Part shown: positions 17,541 to 26,267 of the stretch, one piece after another
Numbering within the stretch: position 1 is the first letter of the stretch
Layout of the letters: every line of letters begins with the position of its first letter
Assembly: GCF_030053345.1 (NCBI RefSeq)
Contig: NZ_JASGBP010000005.1
Location: 1-64,000 of the forward strand
Direction of reading: 5' to 3'
DNA from: Flavobacterium sedimenticola
GTDB lineage: Bacteria > Bacteroidota > Bacteroidia > Flavobacteriales > Flavobacteriaceae
DNA length: 64,000 bases
The notes under the pieces: generated by a model
What the model saw: the letters and a program-made list of their open reading frames with translations, nothing else
Databases searched by the model: none
Told to the model about the DNA's origin: nothing
Translations under genes and position numbers: made by a program

Positions 17541-17974
17541 GGGAAGGCGCTTCGCTTCTTCCCAAATTGTACTAACTGAAAATCATAGATTTTCGGATTC
17601 CGCTTTTAGGGGAGGCGCTTCGCTTCTTCCCAAATTGTACTAACTGAAAATCATTGATTTTCGGATTCCGTTTTTAGGGGAGGCGCTTCGCTTCTTCCCA
17701 AATTGTGCTAACTGAAAATCATTGATTTTCGGATTCCGTTTTTAGGGGAGGCGCTTCGCTTCTTCCCAAATTGTGCTAACTGAAAATCATTGATTTTCGG
17801 ATTCCGTTTTTAGGGGAGGCGCTTCGCTTCTTCCCAAATTGTGCTAACTGAAAATCATTGATTTTCGGATTCCGTTTTTAGGGGAGGCGCTTCGCTTCTT
17901 CCCAAATTGTGCTAACTGAAAATCATTGATTTTCGGATTCCGTTTTTAGGGGAGGCGCTTCGCTTCTTCCCAAA
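17541..17974. repeat. 68-bp tandem array derived from the mazG 3' end
   Basis: Units begin at 17541, 17609, 17677, 17745, 17813, 17881 and 17949 (the last is partial, 26 bases inside mazG). Each unit, read on the minus strand, contains the final mazG codons (WEEAKRLP-stop), then a hairpin GAAAATCAATGATTTTC. Units 3-6 look identical; the units furthest from mazG carry substitutions (for example TAGATT for TTGATT in unit 1). This fills the 444 bases between mazG and the ABM gene. Confidence 0.95.
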
Positions 17975-18722
17975 AAACATCCATCTCAGCCAGGGTCATC
18001 TCAGCTAAAGGTTTCCCTAAGGCTACCGCTTTGCTTTCGAGATACATGAATCGCTTCATGAATTTTTTATTGGTGCGCTCCAAAGCATCTTCGGGATTAA
18101 CCTTTAAAAATCGGGCGTAATTAATCAAAGAGAAAAGGACATCTCCGAATTCGGCTTCGATTTTATCCTGATTGCCGGAGCGGACTTCTTCCTGAAGCTC
18201 GTTGAGTTCTTCCTGAACCTTATCCCAAACCTGATGCGGTTCTTCCCAATCAAAACCAACGCCTTTCACTTTGTCTTGAATACGGCTGGCTTTGACCAGT
18301 GCCGGTAAACTTTTCGGGACACCTTCGAGCACCGATTTTTTACCTTCTTTAAGCTTCAGCTTTTCCCAATTTTGCTTCACTTCCTCTTCATCGGCTACTA
18401 CCACATCACCGTAAATGTGCGGATGACGGTCGATGAGTTTATCGCAAATACTATTGGCTACATCGGCAATATCAAAGTCGTTGGTTTCGCTCCCGATTTT
18501 GGCATAAAAAACAATGTGCAACAACAAATCACCCAATTCCTTTTTGATCTCCGGCAAATCGTTATCCAATATAGCATCCCCTAATTCATATGTTTCCTCA
18601 ATGGTAAGATGACGTAAACTTTCGAGGGTTTGGTTTTTATCCCAAGGGCATTGCGCTCTCAAATCGTCCATAATATCGAGCAGTCGGTTAAAGGCTTCGA
18701 GCTGTTGTTGACGTGTATTCAT
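17946..18722 (-). CDS. mazG: MazG nucleoside triphosphate pyrophosphohydrolase
   Basis: House-cleaning NTPase of 258 aa that hydrolyses dNTPs/NTPs to monophosphates. Two MazG domains are visible. The first contains CPWDKNQTLESLRHLTIEETYELGDAI and KKELGDLLLHIVFYAKIG; the second VQEELNELQEEV and KIEAEFGDVLFSLINYARFL. These EExxE and ExxD clusters bind magnesium. The frame opens at 18803 but the ATG at 18722 matches the family. Its last eight codons are part of a 68-bp unit repeated seven times downstream, without disrupting the gene. Confidence 0.94.
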   Translation of the reverse strand: MNTRQQQLEAFNRLLDIMDDLRAQCPWDKNQTLESLRHLTIEETYELGDAILDNDLPEIKKELGDLLLHIVFYAKIGSETNDFDIADVANSICDKLIDRHPHIYGDVVVADEEEVKQNWEKLKLKEGKKSVLEGVPKSLPALVKASRIQDKVKGVGFDWEEPHQVWDKVQEELNELQEEVRSGNQDKIEAEFGDVLFSLINYARFLKVNPEDALERTNKKFMKRFMYLESKAVALGKPLAEMTLAEMDVFWEEAKRLP

Positions 18723-18790
18723 GTGTGTTGTGAATTGAAGGTTACGAGTTGCGGGTTTAAAGTTATGGATTATGAACTTGATAAAAATAA

Positions 18791-18829
18791 AAAATCCCAT
18801 CATTGCGAAACAACAATAGGATTTGTATT
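18791..18829 (-). terminator. Possible terminator downstream of the DUF5606-like gene
   Basis: AAATCC and GGATTT arms with an inner ATTG/CAAT pair around 18791-18824. Imperfect stem; A/T-rich on both sides. Confidence 0.45.
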
Positions 18830-18846
18830 TATAAAGAAGTAATTAA

Positions 18847-19347
18847 CTATTCTTCTTTTTTGGTTGTTTTTTTAGCCGCTTTTTTGGGCTTTACTTCAGC
18901 TTGAGCTACTTCTTCTACCACTGTATCTTTGATGGCTTCGGCATTGTCAATTTTAGGTTCTTCTTTAGAAACCAATCCTTTGGCTTGCAAAATATTGTAC
19001 CAATTGATTAATTTTTTGATATCGGAAGCATACACTCTGTCTTCATCATAATCGGGTAAAACTTCTTTGAAGTAGGCCATCAATTGCACATTGTCGTCTT
19101 TGTGAGAAACCGAAGTTGGGCCTTCATTTTCTTTTACCGCGATAGCTCTCATAATTTCAACCAATGGTTTTTCTTCACTGTAGGTATACATTGAAATTTC
19201 GGAAAGCAAGCTAACATTACTGCGCATCCCTACGGTAATTTTTTTTCCGTCTAACAGGGATTCGGCTAAAAACCCCGAGCGCGTTTGTAATTTTAATTCG
19301 AATAAACCCGGTTTTCCGGCTATGGCTAAAATTTTGTCTACGTTCAT
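18847..19347 (-). CDS. DUF5606-like protein of unknown function
   Basis: Cytoplasmic protein of 166 aa. The N-terminal half (MNVDKILAIAGKPGLFELKLQTRSGFLAESLLDGKK.. SNVSLLSEISMYTY) matches what I recall of the Bacteroidota-specific DUF5606. The middle part (MAYFKEVLPDYDEDRVYASDIKKLINWYNILQAKG) looks helical. The tail from about 145 is Lys/Ala/Thr-rich (KPKKAAKKTTKKEE), suggesting nucleic-acid or ribosome contact. In this lineage the gene usually lies next to def and mazG, as here. Function unknown. Confidence 0.8.
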   Translation of the reverse strand: MNVDKILAIAGKPGLFELKLQTRSGFLAESLLDGKKITVGMRSNVSLLSEISMYTYSEEKPLVEIMRAIAVKENEGPTSVSHKDDNVQLMAYFKEVLPDYDEDRVYASDIKKLINWYNILQAKGLVSKEEPKIDNAEAIKDTVVEEVAQAEVKPKKAAKKTTKKEE

Positions 19348-19370
19348 TAGTCTTAATTTAATTTAGGGCA

Positions 19371-19378
19371 CAAATATA
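19371..19378 (-). promoter_or_regulatory. Candidate -7 element of the DUF5606-like gene
   Basis: Complement reads TATATTTG, 23 bases before the ATG at 19347. A -33 TTG is not clear. Confidence 0.4.
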
Positions 19379-19405
19379 TTTAAATGTTTATATCAGCGTT
19401 GTTAA

Positions 19406-19993
19406 TTATCTTCCTTTTTTATTGGCAAATTTCATTTTATAATCGGGACGCGATTTCCCTTCCATGATGTTTTGCAATTTCTTTTTAATCAATGTTTTTT
19501 TAAGCATCGAAATTTTATCGGTAAACAAAATACCCTCGATATGATCGTACTCGTGTTGAATGACACGGGCAATTAATCCGTCGAAAACTTCCGTTTTTTT
19601 GTTGAAATCTTCATCGTAGTATTCCAACGTAATGCGCTCATTGCGATACACATCTTCACGCACATCCGGAATACTCAAACAACCTTCATTAAATCCCCAT
19701 TCCTCGCCTTCTTCTTTGAGCATTTTGGCATTGATAAAGGTTCGTTTGAAAGATTTTAACAACGCTTGTTCTTCTTTACTCAAGTCATCGCTATCGCTGA
19801 AAGGTTCGGTATCGATTACAAAAAGGCGAATGGCTAACCCGACTTGAGGCGCTGCTAACCCGACACCGTAAGCATTGTACATGGTGTCGTACATATTGGC
19901 AATAATTTCTTTCAGGTTAGGGTAATCAGGGGTAATCTCGACACCAACTTGTCGTAACACCGGTTCACCATATCCGTAAATTGGAATAATCAT
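19406..19993 (-). CDS. def: Peptide deformylase
   Basis: Metal-dependent enzyme of 195 aa that removes the N-formyl group from nascent proteins. All three family motifs are present: GVGLAAPQVG (43-52), EGCLSIP with metal ligand C105, and QHEYDH with H147, E148 and H151. The C-terminal Lys-rich tail (KKTLIKKKLQNIMEGKSRPDYKMKFANKKGR) is common in Bacteroidota. Adjacent to ruvX and the DUF5606-like gene on the same strand. Confidence 0.97.
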   Translation of the reverse strand: MIIPIYGYGEPVLRQVGVEITPDYPNLKEIIANMYDTMYNAYGVGLAAPQVGLAIRLFVIDTEPFSDSDDLSKEEQALLKSFKRTFINAKMLKEEGEEWGFNEGCLSIPDVREDVYRNERITLEYYDEDFNKKTEVFDGLIARVIQHEYDHIEGILFTDKISMLKKTLIKKKLQNIMEGKSRPDYKMKFANKKGR

Positions 19994-20063
19994 TTTGAAT
20001 TCATTTTATATTTCAGAATACGATGGTGTAAATATCCAACATCTGTTTCTGTTTTTAACGGAG

Positions 20064-20071
20064 CAAAAGTA
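20064..20071 (-). promoter_or_regulatory. Candidate -7 element of def
   Basis: Complement reads TACTTTTG, about 70 bases before the def ATG at 19993, just past the ruvX stop. No clear -33. Confidence 0.35.
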
Positions 20072-20077
20072 ACGAAA

Positions 20078-20494
20078 TTAAATCATTTTCCGGGTTAAAT
20101 AATCTTGCAGTAGTATGGTGGCGGCTATTTCATCTACCAAAGCCTTGTTTTGACGTTGTTTTTTTTTGAGCCCACTGTCAATCATGGTTTGAAAGGCCAT
20201 TTTAGAAGTAAATCGCTCATCGACTCTTTCGACCTTCATTTCCGGGAAATGCGTTTTAAAATCGGCCACAAATTTTTCAATAATGGGTGTACTTTCCGAA
20301 GGCTGACCATTCATTTGCTTGGGTTCACCAATCAAAACTTTTATCACTTCTTCTTTAGCAAAATAGTCTTTCAAAAAGGGAATAACAGTCTCTGAAGCCA
20401 CAGTAGTCAGTCCCGAAGCTATGATTTGCAAGTCATCGGTTACCGCTAAACCGGTTCGTTTGATTCCGTAATCGATGGCTAGAATTCGAGGCAT
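20078..20494 (-). CDS. ruvX: RuvX/YqgF-type Holliday junction resolvase-like protein
   Basis: RNase H-fold protein of 138 aa, the usual size. It begins MPRILAIDYGIKRTGLAVTD with the first catalytic Asp, has the central KVLIGEPKQMNGQPSES and the VERVDERFTS segment. LVDEIAATILLQDYL at the end supplies the last acidic residue. Associated with resolvase activity and with 16S rRNA 5'-end processing. It is 8 bases after the NlpE/META gene stop on the same strand, suggesting cotranscription. Confidence 0.93.
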   Translation of the reverse strand: MPRILAIDYGIKRTGLAVTDDLQIIASGLTTVASETVIPFLKDYFAKEEVIKVLIGEPKQMNGQPSESTPIIEKFVADFKTHFPEMKVERVDERFTSKMAFQTMIDSGLKKKQRQNKALVDEIAATILLQDYLTRKMI

Positions 20495-20502
20495 ACTGTT
20501 GT

Positions 20503-21408
20503 TTAGTTTGAAGGCTCAAAGGCAGCTAAAATTGTTTTTTTACCTTTCTTAAATTGCAATATGTTGTCTTGAATGGAATAGCTATCCACTTTTTCCAACA
20601 TCGCCGCAAAACGGGTTTCCAAAGTCATATCCGGACAAGCCATTCGGGTCATGGCAACATTTGAGAACACGAGCTCGGCTGCCGTTGGCATGGCATAACT
20701 TCCGGTCATTAGGTTACATCCGGCAAAAGCATTAAAACGGCCGTCTTTAGAATTCAACCAAATAAAGTAGGCTTTTTTGCCTTTCTGTTGCACCAACTTA
20801 CCTCCTAAAGTCATAAGCTTCCATTTGGTTTCCGCCAATGAAGCTTTACCTACAGCGGGATTTACTTTTTTAATCACAGTTTCCGACTCAATTCTGCTAT
20901 TTAAATCTACTGTCGTTTGAGAGTTAGTTTCCACCTCATCGGCAATTTTATGGGACGGTTGTTTGGTCAAGATATAATTCGAAGCCAAGGCTCCGGTTAT
21001 CTTTTTTCCGTCCATGTCCAATTGCGTCAGCGTATTTTCACCTACAAAATATTGATTCGGTCCACTTTTAATATCCTGTAAAATGATGGTATTCCCTTTG
21101 GCATTCCATGAAAACCGACCCTTTTGCTCAAATACTTTTTCTCCTTTTCCCAAATACCTTGTTTTTACATTGTAGGTCTCATTCTCGTTAATGCAGATAA
21201 TGGTTTCCATGCCTTCACAGTCGGCACATGGCAAAATACCTTTATAAGTACCGATGTAATCGAGTGACGATTTGGCATGGTGCGCGTTCACTGCAACGGA
21301 ATCCGCTTTGGCAATAGAATCTTGAGCACTAGTATTACGGTCTGTTTGTTTCTGACAGCCTACAAAGCAACACCATAACAAAATAACGGGTAGCATTTTT
21401 GCCTTCAT
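20503..21408 (-). CDS. NlpE-like plus META domain lipoprotein
   Basis: Lipoprotein of 301 aa with lipobox CFVGC18. The first domain (about 50-150) contains GTYKGILPCADCEGMETIICINENETYNVKTRY, the C-x-x-C signature of the copper-homeostasis/adhesion-sensing NlpE family. The C-terminal META domain has LAETKWKLMTLGGK, GRFNAFAGCNLMTGSY and NVAMTRMACPDMTLETRF. NlpE-META fusions are known in envelope stress contexts. A link to copper is possible but not shown. Driven by its own promoter and followed by ruvX. Confidence 0.88.
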   Translation of the reverse strand: MKAKMLPVILLWCCFVGCQKQTDRNTSAQDSIAKADSVAVNAHHAKSSLDYIGTYKGILPCADCEGMETIICINENETYNVKTRYLGKGEKVFEQKGRFSWNAKGNTIILQDIKSGPNQYFVGENTLTQLDMDGKKITGALASNYILTKQPSHKIADEVETNSQTTVDLNSRIESETVIKKVNPAVGKASLAETKWKLMTLGGKLVQQKGKKAYFIWLNSKDGRFNAFAGCNLMTGSYAMPTAAELVFSNVAMTRMACPDMTLETRFAAMLEKVDSYSIQDNILQFKKGKKTILAAFEPSN

Positions 21409-21440
21409 ACTTGGAAAAAATTAGTGTTAATTTAGTCTTA

Positions 21441-21474
21441 CAAACTTATTTATTCTTCGAACAGTTTGTTGCAA
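21441..21474 (-). promoter_or_regulatory. Promoter of the NlpE/META gene
   Basis: On the minus strand: TTG (complement of 21472-21474), a 23-base spacer, and TAAGTTTG (complement of 21441-21448), 33 bases before the ATG. Confidence 0.55.
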
Positions 21475-21515
21475 TTTAACATTTTTTTGGCCACAAAATA
21501 CTATAATCAAATGCT

Positions 21516-21546
21516 TTGCATCTTTCTAAAAATGAAACTATATTTG
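21516..21546 (+). promoter_or_regulatory. Promoter of dapD
   Basis: TTG at 21516-21518, 20-base spacer, TATATTTG at 21539-21546. The dapD ATG follows 50 bases later. Confidence 0.68.
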
Positions 21547-21595
21547 TTCCCTATTGGTTTTTTAAAAAACGACCTTTTCAAACAAAACAAAATCC

Positions 21596-22411
21596 ATGAC
21601 AACAATACAAAATACCATAGAAAAAGCCTGGGAAAACCGCGCTTTATTACAAGACGAAACCACCATTAAAGCCATCAGAGACGTTATCGCTTTGCTCGAT
21701 GCCGGAACCTTACGTGTGGCCGAACCTACCTCGAACGGTTGGCAGGTGAACGAGTGGGTTAAAAAAGCGGTAGTAATGTATTTTCCCATCCAAAAAATGG
21801 AAACTTGGGAAGCCGGTATTTTTGAATACCACGATAAAATGCTACTCAAAACCGGCTATGAATCAAAAGGAATCAGAGTGGTTCCGCCGGCTACGGCACG
21901 CTACGGTGCGTATATTTCGAAAGGGGTTATATTGATGCCCAGCTATGTGAACATTGGGGCTTATGTAGACGAAGGCACTATGGTGGACACTTGGGCCACG
22001 GTGGGTAGTTGTGCCCAAATTGGAAAAGACGTTCACTTGTCGGGCGGTGTTGGAATTGGCGGTGTTTTAGAACCGTTACAAGCGGCTCCGGTGATTATCG
22101 AAGATGGCGCTTTTATCGGTTCTCGTTGTATCGTAGTTGAAGGTGTTCGTGTAGAAAAAGAAGCCGTTTTGGGAGCCAATGTATGCTTAACCGCTTCAAC
22201 AAAGATTATAGATGTTACCGGTAGCGAACCCAAAGAGTACAAAGGATACGTTCCGGCGCGTTCGGTCGTGATTCCGGGAAGTTACACCAAAACTTTTGCC
22301 GCCGGCGATTATCAGGTGCCCTGTGCCCTAATCATCGGCACACGCAAACCTTCAACCGATTTAAAAACATCGCTCAACAATGCGTTGAGAGAGTACGACG
22401 TAGCCGTATAA
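21596..22411 (+). CDS. dapD: Tetrahydrodipicolinate N-succinyltransferase
   Basis: Lysine and meso-diaminopimelate biosynthesis enzyme, 271 aa. A helical N-terminal domain (about 1-95) precedes a left-handed beta-helix of hexapeptide repeats: GAYISKGVILMPSYVNIGAYVDEGTMVDTWATVGSCAQIGKDVHLSGGVGIGGVLEPLQAAPVIIEDGAFIGSRCIVVEGVRV. Uses succinyl-CoA and supplies peptidoglycan precursor. It precedes the GT9 gene by 24 bases, although a functional link with surface glycans is not implied. Confidence 0.97.
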   Translation: MTTIQNTIEKAWENRALLQDETTIKAIRDVIALLDAGTLRVAEPTSNGWQVNEWVKKAVVMYFPIQKMETWEAGIFEYHDKMLLKTGYESKGIRVVPPATARYGAYISKGVILMPSYVNIGAYVDEGTMVDTWATVGSCAQIGKDVHLSGGVGIGGVLEPLQAAPVIIEDGAFIGSRCIVVEGVRVEKEAVLGANVCLTASTKIIDVTGSEPKEYKGYVPARSVVIPGSYTKTFAAGDYQVPCALIIGTRKPSTDLKTSLNNALREYDVAV

Positions 22412-22435
22412 TCGGCTGAATTCAACTAATTCCTT

Positions 22436-23482
22436 ATGAAAGTACTGGTAATTCAAATCAAAATGATAGGCGATGTCTTGGCCAGTACTGTCATTTGTGA
22501 AACTATCAAAAAAAATCATCCCGATGCCGAAGTGCATTACATGATTCAAAAGAACACGTTGGCTGTGGTTGAAAACAACCCGTATATTGACAAAGTTGTT
22601 TTTTTCGACCCTAAAACGCACCAAGGCTTTCTGAATTTATACCGATTGGGCAGAACCTTAAAACAGGAGCATTACGATACTATTATTGACGTGTACGGTA
22701 AGTGGCAAAGCATTATTCCGGCTTACTTTTCGGGTGCTAAAAACCGAATCGGTCATTACAAAACCTACAATCGTTTTTTTTACACGCATAATGTGCACTC
22801 CGATTCTCAGTGTCATGGGGCAGCCAATGCCTACCGTTTGCTGTTGGCGAAAACGGCTTTGGGCAAGGAAGTGGATGTGATTTACCCTAAAATTCACCTT
22901 ACGGATGATGAAATTCAAAAGGCCCAAAAAGAGGTAAAAACGCATTTGAATCCGGAGCAACCTATCCTCATGATTAGTATTTTGGGGAGTGCTAAAAACA
23001 AAAGTCTTCCCGATAAAAATATGGCGGAAACGCTGGACTTTATTGCGCAAAACAAAGATGCTCAATTACTTTTTAATTACATTCCGAATCAACTGGAAGA
23101 AGTGAAAGCCATCTACGATTTGTGTTTGCCCGAAACACAAGCTAAAATCAACTTGCCTTTTTATGCGAAGAGTTTGCGTGACTTTTTAGCGCTGTTGTCG
23201 CAATGCGATGGCTTAATCGGAAACGAAGGCGGTGCGACGAACATGGCCAAGGCACTTTCGATACCCACTTTTACGATTTTCAGTCCGTGGATTCGAAAAA
23301 AATCATGGGATGCCATGGAAGACGACATCCGTTATTTCTCGGTGCATTTGAACGATTACTATCCTGAAATTTACAACGAAGAACATCCCAAAAAGCTGAA
23401 GAAAAAAACAGCAGCGCTGTATCAAAAACTCACTGTTTCGCTTTTTAAAGATAAATTAGCCCGTTTTTTACAACGTATTTGA
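22436..23482 (+). CDS. Family 9 glycosyltransferase (ADP-heptose:LPS heptosyltransferase-like)
   Basis: Protein of 348 aa with the GT-B fold. The N-terminus MKVLVIQIKMIGDVLASTVICETIKKNHPDAEVHYM and the GNEGGATNMAKALSIPTFTIFSPW motif are typical of heptosyltransferases such as WaaF and WaaC. It probably adds a sugar to the LPS core at the cytoplasmic face. The stop overlaps the stop of the convergent GT2 gene by 15 bases. Actual donor sugar is unknown, because Bacteroidota cores often lack heptose. Confidence 0.87.
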   Translation: MKVLVIQIKMIGDVLASTVICETIKKNHPDAEVHYMIQKNTLAVVENNPYIDKVVFFDPKTHQGFLNLYRLGRTLKQEHYDTIIDVYGKWQSIIPAYFSGAKNRIGHYKTYNRFFYTHNVHSDSQCHGAANAYRLLLAKTALGKEVDVIYPKIHLTDDEIQKAQKEVKTHLNPEQPILMISILGSAKNKSLPDKNMAETLDFIAQNKDAQLLFNYIPNQLEEVKAIYDLCLPETQAKINLPFYAKSLRDFLALLSQCDGLIGNEGGATNMAKALSIPTFTIFSPWIRKKSWDAMEDDIRYFSVHLNDYYPEIYNEEHPKKLKKKTAALYQKLTVSLFKDKLARFLQRI

Positions 23483-24286
23483 GTCGATACCGTTAGGTGT
23501 GCGAACTACTTTATTTTCGCGTGTGTTTTTTCGAATGTTGTAGTTTTTAGTCCACGTTTCTTCATTCACATAACCCCGCTTGTGGTCTAAATGAACGCAA
23601 ATCGCGGAATAGCGAATCTGTTTCGACCGTAAGCCTAAATTAAATAAGCGTTCACCCAACTCTCTATCTTGTCCGCCGTACTGCATGTCTTGGTTAAATC
23701 CGTTCACAGCAACCAAATCTTTTTTCCAACCCGAGGCATTATGACCGTTCCAAGAGGCATTCGTTGGCGTAATCGCATTTAACAATCGGGCCCAAAATCC
23801 TTTTGCAATAAATTTGATGTTTTTGTAACTCGAAGGCAAGCCCTGATTTCTCAACCATTTCAAATCAAAACAACGTTGCTGCTGAATATCTTCTTTAGTG
23901 ATGGCTTTGGAAATCGTCATCGGCAATTTAAAATAGCCTCCCGATAGGAAGTAGCCCGGCTCACGATTGGCCAAATGTGTGGCCACAAAATCCCGGCGCG
24001 GTATGCAATCGCCATCCGTAAAAATGAGGTAATCCGAACTTGAGGCCACTATGGCTTTGTTAAGAATTTGCGATTTCTGAAACCCATTATCCTCCTGCCA
24101 AACATGCACTATGGGAATAGGTATTTCGGTACGAAGTGCAGCAATTAAATCGGCTGTCGCTTGGCGGGACCCGTCATCGGCAATAATAATTTCAAAATCC
24201 TGAACCGTTTGGACACTAAAACCAATAATCACTTTCTCCAACCATTCTTCGGAATTGTAGGTACTGAAAATTACGGATGCTTTCAT
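23468..24286 (-). CDS. Family 2 glycosyltransferase, paralogue A
   Basis: GT-A enzyme of 272 aa. The start MKASVIFSTYNSEEWL (24286) matches paralogue B; an alternative ATG lies at 24292. Nucleotide-binding ADDGS and catalytic DGDCIPRRDF (DxD-like) are present. The C-terminal acceptor half has SWNGHNASGWKKDLVAVNGFNQDMQYGGQDRELGERL, resembling the galactosyltransferase-type C-domain. Likely adds hexose to LPS. It is highly similar over its length to the next gene (24299-25129), so a tandem duplication is probable. Confidence 0.88.
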   Translation of the reverse strand: MKASVIFSTYNSEEWLEKVIIGFSVQTVQDFEIIIADDGSRQATADLIAALRTEIPIPIVHVWQEDNGFQKSQILNKAIVASSSDYLIFTDGDCIPRRDFVATHLANREPGYFLSGGYFKLPMTISKAITKEDIQQQRCFDLKWLRNQGLPSSYKNIKFIAKGFWARLLNAITPTNASWNGHNASGWKKDLVAVNGFNQDMQYGGQDRELGERLFNLGLRSKQIRYSAICVHLDHKRGYVNEETWTKNYNIRKNTRENKVVRTPNGIDSNTL

Positions 24287-24298
24287 GGACATTATTTC

Positions 24299-25129
24299 TT
24301 AAGCAAAAGTATTATTTTTTAATTTATCAAGACCATGTTTGATATAGGTGATTTTGTGCTTACTGTTGTAACGTCGGATTTCAAGATTATGCTTGATTTT
24401 TTCATAATCTACATAGCCTCTCTCGTGATCCAAATGCACGCAAATGGCCGAATAGCGTATTTGCTTCGACAATAATCCTAAATTGAATAACCGTTCCCCC
24501 ATTTCGCGATCTTCACCTCCATAGGTTAACAACTCATTAAAACCGTTTATGGCGATGATATCTTTCTTGAAACCCGAGGCGTTATGGCCGTTCCAAGATC
24601 TTTTGGTTGGGGTAAGCCAGTTCATAAAGGCCGCAAAATAGGTGTTGTGGACTAGTTTGGTTACTTTAAAATTCATAGCCAAACCCTGACGCTTAAGCCA
24701 ACTCAACGTAAAGCAACGTTGGGTGATGATGTCTTCTTGCGTAATGGCTTCCGATATGGATTTAGGTAATTTAAAATACCCGCCTGAGAGAAAATAGCCT
24801 GCTTCTTTGTGTTTCAAATGCGTGGCTACAAAATCTTTTCTCGGGATGCAATCACCGTCGGTAAACAATAAATAGTCGGATTGTGATTGCAAAATGGCTT
24901 TATTCAGAATACGACACTTTCTGAAGCCTGCATCTTTTTGCCAAACATGGATTATGGGATAGTTGAACCGACCTTGAAACGAGGCAATGAGTGATTTGGT
25001 TTTTTCGGTCGAACCGTCATCGGCTATCACAATCTCAAAGTCCTGCTCTGTTTGAACAGTATATCCTGTTAAAACGTTGCGCAACCAATCTTCAGAATTA
25101 TATGTAGATATGATGACCGACAATTTCAT
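24299..25129 (-). CDS. Family 2 glycosyltransferase, paralogue B
   Basis: GT-A enzyme of 276 aa from the ATG at 25129 (the frame reaches 25234, but that would add a basic extension missing in the paralogue). It shares ADDGSTEKTKSLIASF, TDGDCIPRKDFVATHL, and WNGHNASGFKKDIIAINGFNELLTYGGEDREMGERL with paralogue A. 12 bases separate the two genes. Different loops around 165-190 suggest different acceptors. Upstream is a 175-base gap shared with the divergent 25305 gene. Confidence 0.88.
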   Translation of the reverse strand: MKLSVIISTYNSEDWLRNVLTGYTVQTEQDFEIVIADDGSTEKTKSLIASFQGRFNYPIIHVWQKDAGFRKCRILNKAILQSQSDYLLFTDGDCIPRKDFVATHLKHKEAGYFLSGGYFKLPKSISEAITQEDIITQRCFTLSWLKRQGLAMNFKVTKLVHNTYFAAFMNWLTPTKRSWNGHNASGFKKDIIAINGFNELLTYGGEDREMGERLFNLGLLSKQIRYSAICVHLDHERGYVDYEKIKHNLEIRRYNSKHKITYIKHGLDKLKNNTFA

Positions 25130-25271
25130 TGCTACAATAATACCAAAAAATAACCTCTTTTTTCCACTAAGCAGCAATATTATTTGCAAAACAGGCTCTC
25201 GCAGGCGGTTACCAGGAAAGTACATGGCTGACAAAGATGAGACAGGCTGAAGTTTACATCTGAAATTTAGT

Positions 25272-25279
25272 TACCTTTG
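25272..25279 (+). promoter_or_regulatory. Candidate -7 element for the 25305 gene
   Basis: TACCTTTG, 25 bases before the ATG at 25305. No convincing TTG at -33. Confidence 0.45.
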
Positions 25280-25304
25280 TCCCATCCATTTTTTTCAAAG
25301 ACGT

Positions 25305-26123
25305 ATGAAATTAAAAGAATTGCCTTTCTCGCTCATTAAGACCTTGAAGTTAGTATCGATTCCGGTAAGTAAAATTAAAAATGCGCAAAGCGAAAAAATA
25401 CCTGTTATCGTCTCCCTGACTACCATTCCGTCCCGAATGGATAAAGTGCACATTACACTACGAAGTATTTTGACCCAAACTAAAAGGCCTGAAAAATTAT
25501 TGCTTTGGATTAATGAGAAAGACCAACATAATATTCCGAATTCGATTCAGAGTTTGGTAGGTGACATTTTGGAGTTGCATTTCACACCACACACCAGTTC
25601 ACACAAAAAACTCATTCCAACCTTACTTTTGTATCCAGACCGTGTGATTGTTACTTGTGATGACGATTTGATTTACGAGTCGACTTGGTTGGAAAAATTA
25701 TACCAATCACACTTAAAATACCCCAAAGACATCATCTGTAACAAAATCAGACAGATTGCCTTTGACGAGCATAATAATTTACAAGATTATAAAAAATGGG
25801 TGTTTAAAAATCCGAACGATCCCATCAAGAATATGGCTATCGGAGCCGGAGGTATTTTGTATCCGCCAAAATCGTTGCACGAATTAATCACCAACTATGA
25901 ATTGGCCCTACAACTCGCGCCGAAAAACGATGATCTTTGGTTTAAAGCCATGGCGGTATTAAACAATACCACGGTAAGACAAGCCGATGACGTTACAACC
26001 GAGTTTTTACCGATTTACGGCACGCAAAAAATCTCTTTGAAAAAGATTAATGTCGATCAAAACTTCAACGTAAATCAGTGGCAGGATTTAACCAATTACT
26101 TCCAATTAAAAATCAATAATTAA
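25305..26123 (+). CDS. Putative glycosyltransferase, GT-A type
   Basis: Protein of 272 aa without a signal peptide. It has PVIVSLTTIPSRMDKVHITLRSILTQTKRPEKLLLWINE followed by VIVTCDDDLIYESTWLEKLY, a GT-A fold with a DDD metal site. The region AIGAGGILYPPKSL resembles the acceptor segment of capsule or LPS side-chain transferases. I cannot name the donor. It is the only plus-strand gene between two minus-strand glycosyltransferase blocks and has its own promoter and terminator. Confidence 0.8.
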   Translation: MKLKELPFSLIKTLKLVSIPVSKIKNAQSEKIPVIVSLTTIPSRMDKVHITLRSILTQTKRPEKLLLWINEKDQHNIPNSIQSLVGDILELHFTPHTSSHKKLIPTLLLYPDRVIVTCDDDLIYESTWLEKLYQSHLKYPKDIICNKIRQIAFDEHNNLQDYKKWVFKNPNDPIKNMAIGAGGILYPPKSLHELITNYELALQLAPKNDDLWFKAMAVLNNTTVRQADDVTTEFLPIYGTQKISLKKINVDQNFNVNQWQDLTNYFQLKINN

Positions 26124-26190
26124 TTTTTTTTTGGTTTTTAACCAGTAATGTTTTTTGTTCTTTAATTTTTTTTTCTTATTGACTGTAATA

Positions 26191-26240
26191 AAAAACACCT
26201 TGCAATTCTTTTTTACACAAGAATTACAAGGTGTTTTTTA
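26191..26240. terminator. Bidirectional terminator
   Basis: AAAACACCTTG(C)AATTCT paired with AAGAATT(A)CAAGGTGTTTT, loop TTTTTACAC, between convergent glycosyltransferase genes. Confidence 0.9.
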
Positions 26241-26267
26241 ACTACAATTTAGTCACTTTAAATTTAT

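Noticed and set aside
17541..17974. CRISPR array
   Set aside because: Tandem units are contiguous and identical across the whole 68 bases, with no unique spacers, and no cas genes are nearby. Units include a gene end.
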